This document shows, piece after piece, positions 36,897 through 45,349 of a stretch of 45,349 nt of DNA; within the stretch, counting starts at the first letter, position 1, and each line of letters begins with the position of its first letter. The notes beneath the pieces were generated by a model. The model did no database searches. It was not told the DNA's origin and saw only the letters and a program-made list of their open reading frames with translations. The stretch spans positions 1-45,349 of the forward strand of contig NW_020312201.1 in assembly GCF_002999335.1 (NCBI RefSeq). The letters run 5' to 3'. The translations under genes and the position numbers were made by a program. Origin of the DNA: Cyclospora cayetanensis. Taxonomy: Eukaryota; Apicomplexa; Conoidasida; Eucoccidiorida; Eimeriidae.

Positions 36897-39612
36897 CTAA
36901 TTGTTAGTGCCGCCGTGCAGGGCCTTTGAAGCCTCCTCCTGTTTCGCGTTTGCCAAGGCAACAAACTCGGCTGCGCGCGCGTCGCTGCTAAACCGAATTC
37001 GATAAAAAGTCGTATCCTTGGAGTTCTCTGTAAAAAAAGGGGAAACACGGAATGGCAAGGCAGTAGCGCCAGAATCAGTAGACAGCCAAAACGGCAGAAA
37101 GTGGGTGGCAACACACACGGGCACGTGAGAGATAGACCACGCGTACAGCAAGCTTCCAACAAGCAGACAAAGCACAGCTCGCCGTGACTACACATGCGTT
37201 TATAGACACAGGAGACGGGGGCAGCACTGTCGTTGGCGGGGACATACGTGCCTTTACGATGACAACAGTGCAGCATGCATGACCGTGACTAGCGAAACAT
37301 CAAAAGAAAAGCCACCTACAACAACGGGTCAACAGGAAACAACTAGCAACACCTACCTGCATCGATCTTAAGCCCTGTAAATTCCACAGTATTTAGCTTG
37401 AGTGGCAAGTCCTTTTGCTCTTCCTTTTGGGCTGCGTCGCCCCCTTCTGAGGGGGCGGCAGCGGCAGCGGCTCCTGCCGCCGCTCCAGTCGACAGTGCAG
37501 CTCGCTCTACAGGGTGCCTAAACTTAACGGAAGAAGGCAGCACGGGGGAGTTCAGCCGCAGGCGCCCGGTGCGATTTACAAAAAACAAGATACGAGCATT
37601 AGGCAAGCCCTCCTCTTCTCCCTCCTAATGCGGCCGCAGCACACAACGCGCACGCACAGGCAAACGAAAACGCATGCCAACAAGGGAAGGACCCACGACA
37701 GACCTGAAAAGCTGGTCGTTTGCCATCATCCCGACACCCCAACAACAAAGATGCTGGACACCAAGAGCAAGCTCGCTCCATCGCGTAGTAGGCACAGCAC
37801 TTGAATCCCCAGCTTTTAATTATCCTTGCCTTGGGTACGACAATGTCAACTTTTCCGTCGAGAGGTGGTTTGGGAGCCCATGCCTTCTTTTCCATGTCAA
37901 AGCACTGCATGCGGCAGTCTCTCTATGGGCAGACGCCGAAGCATACAGAAAAACGGCACGGGAAAGCTGCCCACCCACTCATATGCCTCGCCCATGAGGC
38001 TGGCAGAAGCTACACCCAAGTTCTTTCTAAAAGAGTCGCAGAGCATGCACACTGCTAATCCAAGCGGCAGCCATTGGCCGTGGAAAACGCACACAAGCCA
38101 AGAGCAATTTAACGACTACGAACTGGCGATTTGCGACACAAGACGAGGAGGGGAGAGAAACAGCATCCTCATGACGCGACCGAGGCCGTCCGGCTCGGCC
38201 ACGACAGTCCGAGGCAGAACCGGAGCAGACACCAGAAGGTCAGAGGATGACACGTATCCTCAGGGGGAGAAGAACCCACGGAAATGGCGGCGACGCCCTG
38301 CCCAACTTACGTCCGTAAAGATCACTTCCTCTTTGCTGTCAACAGCTGAGCACCCACACACCAAAGGGTGACCCAAGAATACGCAGTAGTACTCGCCTCT
38401 TCCTGCCACGTGTGCGCTCGCCACGTTTCTGTTCGCAGCACTTACTGGTGGTCACGACGGTTGGCTCCTCTGGAGGGGCAGCATCTGCTTCCTCCGCCTC
38501 GGAAGCCGGCGTCGCCGGGGGGGGGCTTCCAAACAGCGAAGCGCTTCCCGCTGACCCCCCTGAGGGCAGCAAGAAGGAAGATCCCGACGCACTCTGCGCA
38601 GCGGGAGCAGCAGCACATGCAGCAGAGGTTGTCGCATACAGTACTGGCGAAGGCCTCTACTGGAACAGCCGCGGCCTAGCTCCAGCCGCGGAGTAGCTGC
38701 ACCTCCAAGATTAAGTTCCCCTCACGAGCGAGCCAAATGGACTAATGAACGAAGAGGTTCCCTTCAATACAGATCCGAATAGCCCGCTGTTACCGCCACC
38801 GACGCTGCTGTCATTGTTTGTGGTGGCGTTGGCGGTGTTGCCGTTGTTGCTACTACTGCTGCTTGCGCCGGTAGTGAAGGTGCTGCTGCCGTTGGCGCTT
38901 CCACCTTCAGTTTCTCCCCTGTCCGAGGAGGGCAACAGCTCACGCTCAGCACCGTCTAAAGCAGAGCTAGCGGCCTCCTCGGCTGCTGTGTTGCTCGCAT
39001 CTGCTTCAGCTGGAGCCGCTGGGGTGGCCGCAGCCGCAGGGACCTCTTCTTTCGTTGCAGGAGCCGCTTCCGGGGAGGCTGGCAGCCGCTGCATGGACAT
39101 ACGTACCAGCCACAAGTCAACGCCTGAGGCGCCATGCTTCAAGCCCCCGCGAAAAGCCCTTAACAGAGGTGCACAGGGACCAACGAAATACATGCATGCC
39201 ACCCACCCTCGCTTCTGGGAGAACCTCCTTCGCCGGTTGTTGCTCCGAAGAGGCACTCGCAGAAGGCCCGTGCGTCCGCACAATCTTCAGGCGGCTGCAG
39301 CAGTACACCAGGGAACGCCAGAAAGCAGCGGGGCACTAAAGAAGCGCAGCTGCAGCAATGCCAGCAAGTCACCATGACGCCCAGGAAGCACTCGTGGTAA
39401 CCCCGGAAACGCCCCTCTTTCCTTGAAGAACAATCGACAGGGTTTTCGCACCGCCTGTTTTTCAGGGTGGTCGGATCTGCCTCCCTGAGCTCCTCCGAAG
39501 CGCCATTCTCTTGCGGTTCTTCCAGGGGCTTGTCGTCCAGCAGCTGATCCTTGGTGAGCTGTACAGTTGTCTTCCGCTTGTTGCAGGCGCCCTCCTGAGA
39601 AAGGCGCAGCAT
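36897..39612 (-). CDS. Nup50/Nup2-like nucleoporin with FG motifs and C-terminal Ran-binding domain
   Basis: Nuclear pore basket protein that binds importin-alpha and Ran in nuclear transport. Exons: 39612-39452, 39158-38726, 38656-38446, 38345-38311, 37922-37839, 37624-37357 and 37027-36897, with consistent phases, about 440 residues. The N-terminus (CNKRKTTVQLTKDQLLDD, then ADPTTLKNRR) resembles the importin-binding start of Nup50. The middle is Ala/Ser/Asn/Glu-rich with FG motifs (GLFGSVL, SPFGSL, SLFGSP). The C-terminus, from about residue 270, is a Ran-binding domain: EEVIFTD, then CFDMEKKAWAP, NARILFFVNRTGRLRLNSPV and TFYRIRFSSDARAAEFVALA. The usual W-K-E-R-G after the Trp is replaced by W-A-P-K-P, and an Ala/Gln/Glu-rich insert of about 30 residues splits the domain. 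The exon 2 acceptor (TTAAG) and the start at 39612 are the weakest points. Confidence 0.82.
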
Positions 39613-41179
39613 GCAGAGACGCCGCGTGATGATCCAGTGCAAAGAAGGAAAACAGGGGCGATAGCCCCTGGAGAGCCTTGCAGTGCTTCCACATGCGCGA
39701 GCTGGCATACCACCGCTGTCAAATGCGAGAGGTGGCTGCCTCAGAATGTGCGTAGGGCGGAAAATTGGAAGCATTAGACTTCGTGTAACAGGAAGGTGGC
39801 TACGGGGAAGCAGGAAAGCGCAGCGTTGTTCAATACCATCTTGTCGCGTCGGAGCAGAGAGTTGCAGGGAGGCGAGAGCAGCAAAATCAGACGCAGGGCT
39901 TGCCCCTGTGGATTCAAAATAACCTTTGCAAAGAGGGAACGCTTTTCTAATAGTTGTTAATCAGAAAAAGCAAAGGTGTCCTGCCGGTAGGCCGCGGGTC
40001 CCCCCTGCGGGGGCTGCGTGTCCGCTCGCGTTGCATGTATTCTGTACAATGTTTTTGCCCCTGAGTCGCTCACTATATGGACCTCCCCCCATACGAGAGG
40101 CACTAAATAATTAGTTTTAATACAAAGGGAAAGCTAATCAGGGTTGGAGGAACTCCACGTTCCTTCCAACATCCCAGACACCCGAAGCACCGGCGGAGCG
40201 CGACCCGGTGGCAAGGATTTCCCCTACGCAACTGCGGACAATTACGGCTTAAAAAGCTACGTGGCTCCGACGTCACCGCAAGTACTACCAAGCAAAGACG
40301 CTGATCCTTCCGCCACTCGCCAGCCGACGGTAGACTCAGGACGCCGTGCGCCCTTTGCCTGCGAAACCAACTAGGAGCGCAGCCCTTCGCATGAACATGC
40401 GCCTCGAAAAAGTCTACTTCTGGGGCTCCATGCAAAAGACAGCGACCAGAGGCAAATCCTACACATTAAAAGTGCATCCGCTTGATGTTTGCTCCTGTTC
40501 AGCGAGGAACTCGCTGCGCGCCAATAAGAGAAAGCAGAGAGTCAGCTTGGCATATAAGTGCGTAATGCATACATTATATGTACTTAATATATATATACAT
40601 ATGTACATTCCATACATACTATTTAGTGCAAAAATATGCAAAGAGCACATACACCCGAACAGGTTGGGTGCATACACGTTCGGCGTGCACCTAGAAGTAT
40701 GTGAATATACACATATATATATATCTACGACAAACAGCCGATGAGGCGTTCTGCTGAGACGTCTGCACCCGTTTTCTTTGGGGAGCAGCACTACTAAACC
40801 ATCCAGAAAACACGTATACACATATCTCGCACGCAGGCAGCACTCAGTATGTACATAAATATTTGCTGTAGATGTTATACATGTGTACCCCTCAAGTGGG
40901 CAAACAGATAAACCGCCTTATATCTAGATATATCGTCACGGAACATAACTGCTATGTTGCTTTGCAGTAGGCAGCCGCTGCTGCCACTGCCTCCCCCGCA
41001 GCAGCGCACGCAGTCGCAGTAACAAACAGATCAATCCAGAAGAGCGACATAAGTATGTGGAACACCTCCGCTCTCCACTGCCGCTGCTAAAAATGTCGCT
41101 GCCTGCTCCAACACACGGTCTCATGCGGCTAAACGAACAGCAAGAGCCCGCGACAGTCCCCTTCCCCTAGCGAAAGAAG
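39613..41179. other. Intergenic region between the nucleoporin and the A20/AN1 gene
   Basis: Both neighbours are on the minus strand, so this holds the nucleoporin's promoter and the 3' untranslated region of the A20/AN1 gene. It includes AT-rich repeats around 40578-40735. Open frames at 40.14-40.74 kb show no recognised domain and overlap on both strands. No gene is called. Confidence 0.45.
40578..40735. repeat. AT/TATA-rich imperfect microsatellite
   Basis: Two runs of alternating TA/CA bases, around 40588-40620 and 40707-40725, set in AT-rich non-coding DNA, with similar short TATA runs repeated to about 40935. It is probably neutral simple sequence. Confidence 0.7.
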
Positions 41180-42290
41180 TTAGAGCTTTTGCAGTTTTTC
41201 TGCGACGACCCTGTTGTTCTGCTTTCTCAGCTGCTCTCGCTCGAATGCTTTATAGTCAAACATACACTCGTGGGCATCAGCATAGCGGTGCTCGCCACAA
41301 AAAGCAAAGCCGCAGCGGCACATAAAACCCAACAACCCCACCTTCCTGTTGCATTTCTGGCAGCGAGACGCCTTTCCCTGCGCAACAAACGAAGCCAAAA
41401 AGTGCTTCCCCTCAAGCCCCGAATCCCTCCCGCTGTCCACCCAAACTCCTAAAAACGTAAAAGCTGCGCAGTTCCTTCGTGTAGCTCCCTAACTGCTCCG
41501 CAGACGCCCTAAGCCGCGGAAAGCTTTCAAGACAGCGTGCGATTACTCACTCTGCCAGGACCTCCAGAAACGCTCCCTGCCGGAGCAGACGCCGGCGAGG
41601 GAGGAGCCACTGCCTCCTGTGGCCCATCCGAAGGAAAAGCGTTCGCGGCGTCTGCTGCTGCCGTTTCTACCGATTGCGTTCCCGCGGTTGTCAGTGGCTC
41701 TGAGGCGGCGAATGGAGGGGCTGAAGAGGCAGGACCTCCCGCAGGGGCAGCGTCCGTGGAGGCTTCTTGGCGTGCTGCTGCTGCTGCAGCTTCAGTTGAT
41801 ACAGCAGCAGGTTCCGAAGAATCCCCTGCACCTGCCGTTTGTTCAGATGCCGAGGCGGCTGGCTGTTCCTGTGCTGCGGCGTCCGTTACTGCTTTCGCTT
41901 TCGCTGCCGCAGCACCGGCGCTCTGCTTTTGCTGCTGCGGCAGCGCCCTACTTCTGCTGCACGGTGTGGCTGTGGCCGCTGCTGCATCTTCGGCCTTCAG
42001 AAACTCCCGATAGCACTTTGAGCAAAGGTTCCTGTTAGCCGGGCTTCCATAGAAGCCACAGTTGTTGGCGCAGAGGGGAGGTGCAGACTGCACATGAAAG
42101 AAGCGACAGCCAGCACACAGTAGTGCAAAGAACGACTGCTGTACACAACAGTGCCTTCACTTCACGAAATAGCACAAGGCCCGTATGCTCCTCAACAGTG
42201 GGGTCGCCTCGTCGCATAAAAACAGCAGTGCTGCTGCAACGGATGGTACTGACTCACCGGGCGCTCGTTTTCGTGCTGCTCCGAGCTCAT
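41180..42290 (-). CDS. A20/AN1 zinc-finger protein (stress-associated protein type)
   Basis: Family members bind ubiquitin through the A20 finger and act in stress or ubiquitin signalling. Three exons, 42290-42258, 42087-41551 and 41377-41180, all phase 0, total 255 residues. The start is the ATG at 42290; the 11-codon first exon (SSEQHENERP after Met) ends in a strong GTGAGT donor. Exon 2 opens with the A20 finger, LCANNCGFYGSPANRNLCSK followed by CYREFL, with all four Cys in place. Exon 3 holds the AN1 finger: CQKC, CRC, FCGEHRYADAHEC, with its Cys/His ligands, ending FDYKAFER and a Lys-rich tail. Between them lie about 135 residues rich in Ala, Glu, Ser, Gln and Pro, the homopolymer-like sequence typical of Eimeriid proteins. 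The exon 3 start was set at a pyrimidine-rich CAG that gives a phase-0 join straight into the finger. Very secure as a family call. Confidence 0.95.
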
Positions 42291-42908
42291 CTTCACCGTT
42301 AGGGGGTTCCGGTAATGTCGGCCCCAAAGTGCTGAGGCGTCTGCCACTACTGCTAGAAGGCCACGAATCTGGAATGGCCAATAATAATGCCTTCTGAAGG
42401 ACTGCAGCAGGCGCCCGGTCCAAGCGCTGCTGCTGGGGGTCAGAGTAAAATAGCGACAGCAGACGATGGGGCGAGCACAGGCAGTCAGCTGCAGCACCCA
42501 ACGACGCCGTGTAGCAGCTGCAGAGACACCTTGGTAAAGCTCCGCAAAAGCAGCTACCGCTGCAATAACAACAATCAAAAAGCGCCAGTCCCTTCCCGTA
42601 GCTGCCGCACCTTGCTGGAGCTAGTTTCCGCCGATGCTGGATTGCTGCGATTGAGTGAGAGATAGGCTCCCTGCACCATGCACACGTAGCACATGTAGCA
42701 TGCAATAGATGCCATCGTAGCTACCGCTCCTGGTGCGCATTTGATCCTAAGAAAGAGGCGCCTATGGCAGCTGCAGCACCCGCGACAATATGCAGACCGA
42801 ACGGCGGCAGTATGAGAGGTCCTCTCAATTCCAAGAAAAATAGCAAACACAAAATAACGCTTCATGGTGTGGTTGCTTCTGCCATACAGAAAGAGTAGCA
42901 ACGGCGAA

Positions 42909-43645
42909 ACAGCAGCAGCAGCAGTAGCAGCCGCGGCTCACCTCTCCAGAGTGCCTTGAGGACTCTTGCAGGAATAACACAGCCGCGGGAGCAGCAAGAA
43001 AATGAGTAGATTCGCGACAGACCGCTGTAGCTGTCAGCCTCTTAGCAGCAGCAGCAACAGCAGCGACTGCAGGACAAGCGATTGTGCAGGCAGCATGAAG
43101 CAGCAACTGCAAGTGGGGGGGCTGCTGCTGCTGCAGCAGCTGCAGCACTAAGGAAGTATGAAGGCAGCAGTGCTTCAGTTCAGGAGGCGGCAGCGGCAGT
43201 ATTACCCCCCTGCGATCAGTAGGGATGTACTGCCGCTGATGCGAATAAGCCCAGAGTGCTGCTGCTGCTGCTGCGGTTGCTGCTGCTGCGGTTGTTGCCG
43301 CAGCACAACATACGGGACTGGATAGGGAAAGACAATAGAATGCGATGAGAGACAGAGAAATGCTACTCAGGAAGCAGCAGAGAATGGCGGGTTGCGGGCA
43401 GTGCTGAAGAACGCATAAGCCGGGAGTCTGTGATTGCAGCAGCAGCTACTGCTGCTACCAGCGCTGCTCCTGCTGAAGCTGCTCCGACTGCAGTTTCCCT
43501 TAGTGCTGGCCACTTGGCTAGTCAGAATACTAAAGAATTATCGTGTATCCCATCACCCTTTCTTTTCTGCAACCGGTGGTGCTTCAGTGAAGTTGGCGGT
43601 GGCGGTAGCAGCAGCTGCTGCAGCGCCTGCTGCTGGAGCGGGTCT
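42909..43645. repeat. Cluster of CAG/GCT trinucleotide runs
   Basis: Short (CAG)n or (GCT)n runs recur at about 42909-42930, 43043-43063, 43121-43146, 43258-43290, 43437-43475 and 43609-43640. They are imperfect and lie on both strands. The run at 43121-43146 contains a 14-base perfect palindrome at 43127-43140. Similar triplet runs are abundant in Eimeriid genomes. Confidence 0.85.
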
Positions 43646-44364
43646 TCCTCTGCCTCCTCCGCACGCACCCAGTAAACTGCTGCTGCTGCTATTGCAGTTG
43701 AATCATCAATTGGGGCTGTGTTTCTAGTGGCGCTGCTGACGCACTGCTGTGCAGTAATCGCTGAAAGGACTAGGAGGAAGCTAGTGATTGCTGTTGCTCC
43801 TAGGCTGGCTGCCAGGGATGGACGCTGGTGGTGCTGGATTTGTTATCATCCCTGCAATGCATAGATAGCACTGATATGACACTGCCGGTAGAGTTTGCGC
43901 CTGAGTCAAAGATAGCAAGGAAGCCTCGGTGTGTCTTTTGGGAGCTGCTCTACAACAGCGACAGCTGAAGTAGTGGTGCCCGTTGGCTAGCCTCTGCTAG
44001 TGCTGCCCTACGAGTCTCTCTATCATGTAGCGACAAGGGGGAGGGGATTCCATAAGAGCAGAGCGCGCAGGAACCTCCTGAGAAATAGGAGCGCCAGCAT
44101 GAGCCTTATAACATTTACTCTGTAGCGCATACCGAGGAGCAAGTCAGGGGGAAGCATTGTGGCCCCGGAGCCACATTGGTTCAGGAATGGCCAGCGAAGG
44201 ATTGAAAGAACAGGCTGCTTCCTCTACTTTGCCGCTAGCCATATGCGTAAGTCAGGAATCAGGGAATGGACGAGGCGCCGCTTCGTTTCATCGCTTTGAT
44301 TTTCTAGTGCACGCGGTGCGTGCAGAGGGCTAAGTAACACTTAAAGGCTTCCTTATGTACAACA

Positions 44365-44384
44365 AAAAATTAGCAAAAATTAGC
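44365..44384. repeat. Short tandem duplication of a 10-mer
   Basis: Two adjacent copies of AAAAATTAGC at 44365-44374 and 44375-44384 in non-coding DNA. No function is suggested. Confidence 0.8.
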
Positions 44385-44817
44385 AAGGAGTTGAATGGTT
44401 TGGCTTGGCTTTCAGTATATCTCACTGTGGTGCACTGTTAGCTCAACACAAAAAGACGGAATATCGTGTGCGTCTGCACCAGTTGTCATGTGCAACTAGC
44501 CGTGAATGTTCGGGACGCTTAGACAACGCAGCTAAGCGCATCCTTACTGCCCTGCTTCCCTCATATCAGGAACGCTGAGGGGCGTGTGCAACAGAAGATG
44601 CGAGATCTTCTGGGAAACGCTGACTAGCTTTCGTATGGGTTTGTACTGGGTCCGGAATCAAGCGCCTCCTACGTAGCCATTAGATCAAATGGTATAGTAG
44701 ATAGCACCGCATGCCTCCAGGCAGCAGCTTCTCCGCTCACTTGCTAGCTGCGGATGCAGAGAGATGTCAGTTTTCCTTACAAGAGATGCATGGATATGAT
44801 CAAGCTATTTGATACTT

Positions 44818-45177
44818 CAAAAAAATGTAACGTATTTGCCATTCGAATTTAAACAAAACGCTCTCGACAAAAGAGCAGCAGAGCCTCCAGCAACCAACTG
44901 GAGAAAAGACGCCACACAGCAAGCTGCTGCAAACCAAGCATTGCCACAGCTGCTAGAGAGGCATGATTTGTCAGCCGATAAAATGATTATGAATGCGTCG
45001 GTGAGGGTGTGCCGACCAGAAAGATGTGATGGCCGTACGCCTGGGCAAGTGCTCGAAGATTTCATGAGCCCGTTGGAGTTGTACCTCGCTTTGTACCCGC
45101 AGACGAGGAGAAACGAGTGCTCCTTGCGGCACACTAATCAACGGACAGCCTTCACTGCCGGCTCTATTCATGAATAG
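44818..45177 (+). CDS. Weak candidate exon of unknown function
   Basis: An open frame of about 120 codons ends in TAG at 45175-45177. There is no in-frame ATG until the middle (ADKMIM), so if real it is a terminal exon of a gene starting further left. The translation is mixed in composition, with segments such as CDGRTPGQVLEDFMSPLELY, and lacks the repeat bias of the neighbouring DNA. No domain is recognised, and the opposite strand is also open over the same stretch. It is offered only as a possibility. Confidence 0.2.
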   Translation, partial: QKNVTYLPFEFKQNALDKRAAEPPATNWRKDATQQAAANQALPQLLERHDLSADKMIMNASVRVCRPERCDGRTPGQVLEDFMSPLELYLALYPQTRRNECSLRHTNQRTAFTAGSIHE

Positions 45178-45349
45178 AAATTCGTCTGCCTGCACGGATT
45201 ACCACAGTTCAAGCCTTCATACGGGCCCTGACGCATTGGTTTATGCCGGGGTCAGCTCGGCAAGCTCGGAAGAATTGTAGAGCCCAAGCACAATAACAAT
45301 AGGCCGGATTGGCATATATAAAAGTGTGAACATTTGGTTCACAAAAGCG

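Larger units (their letters stand above)
42291..45349. other. Gene-poor, CAG/GCT-rich region at the right edge
   Basis: Upstream flank of the A20/AN1 gene and beyond. The many Gln, Ala, Leu or Cys-rich open frames between 42.3 and 43.7 kb come from trinucleotide runs read in different frames and strands. I found no phase-consistent exon chain. A weak candidate exon at 44.8-45.2 kb is listed separately. Confidence 0.45.

Noticed and set aside
38745..39377. 210-codon plus-strand frame
   Set aside because: Antisense shadow of the FG/Ala-rich nucleoporin exon, which has matching phases with its neighbours.
41537..42038. Ala/Ser- or Leu-rich plus-strand frames over the A20/AN1 gene
   Set aside because: Shadows of the low-complexity linker on the minus strand; the zinc-finger exons decide the strand.
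43121..43146. GCT/GCA run as a structured RNA or transcription terminator hairpin
   Set aside because: Only 14 bases are perfectly palindromic, and similar triplet runs are scattered around it; simple repeat is the plainer explanation.
1..45349. tRNA, rRNA, CRISPR, insertion sequence or phage features
   Set aside because: Looked for by eye and none seen; a covariance-model scan was not possible, so a tRNA could have been missed.

Overview
The window looks like nuclear DNA of a coccidian apicomplexan of the Eimeriidae, most likely Cyclospora or Eimeria. It shows intron-dense protein genes with canonical GT/AG junctions, roughly balanced base composition, CAG/GCT trinucleotide runs, Ala/Gln/Ser-rich low-complexity stretches and (CA)n, (CT)n and (AT)n microsatellites. 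I saw no bacterial operons, insertion sequences, CRISPR arrays or rRNA. The genus is inferred; I did not compare with any database.

Layout. 1-2773 has no supported gene and carries a (CA)n tract. 2774-4813 (-) is a four-exon 14-3-3 gene. About 5976-8344 (+) is a chain of candidate exons of an unrecognised gene with one possible membrane segment. About 10547-18719 (+) is a multi-exon gene for an unrecognised protein of roughly 1,380 residues with several CxxC pairs. 19485 to about 20870 (-) is prefoldin subunit 5. 21593-22559 (+) is the TFIID subunit TAF10. 25298-36430 (+) is a 19-exon gene for a secreted or membrane protein of about 2,311 residues, with a signal peptide and a hydrophobic hairpin; it may be a rhoptry protein of the RON3 kind, which is a hypothesis only. 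36897-39612 (-) is a Nup50/Nup2-like nucleoporin with a C-terminal Ran-binding domain. 41180-42290 (-) is an A20/AN1 zinc-finger protein. From 42291 to the end the DNA is mostly CAG/GCT-rich and non-coding, with one weak candidate exon near 44.8-45.2 kb.

The genes are mostly unrelated housekeeping functions (phosphopeptide binding, chaperone, transcription initiation, nuclear transport, ubiquitin or stress signalling) placed beside two large lineage-type genes. They do not form one pathway. Gene models were assembled by hand by matching reading frame and intron phase across GT/AG sites. Internal junctions are strong where every phase agrees (14-3-3, TAF10, A20/AN1, the 19-exon gene) and weaker at the 5' ends of prefoldin, the nucleoporin and the CxxC protein.
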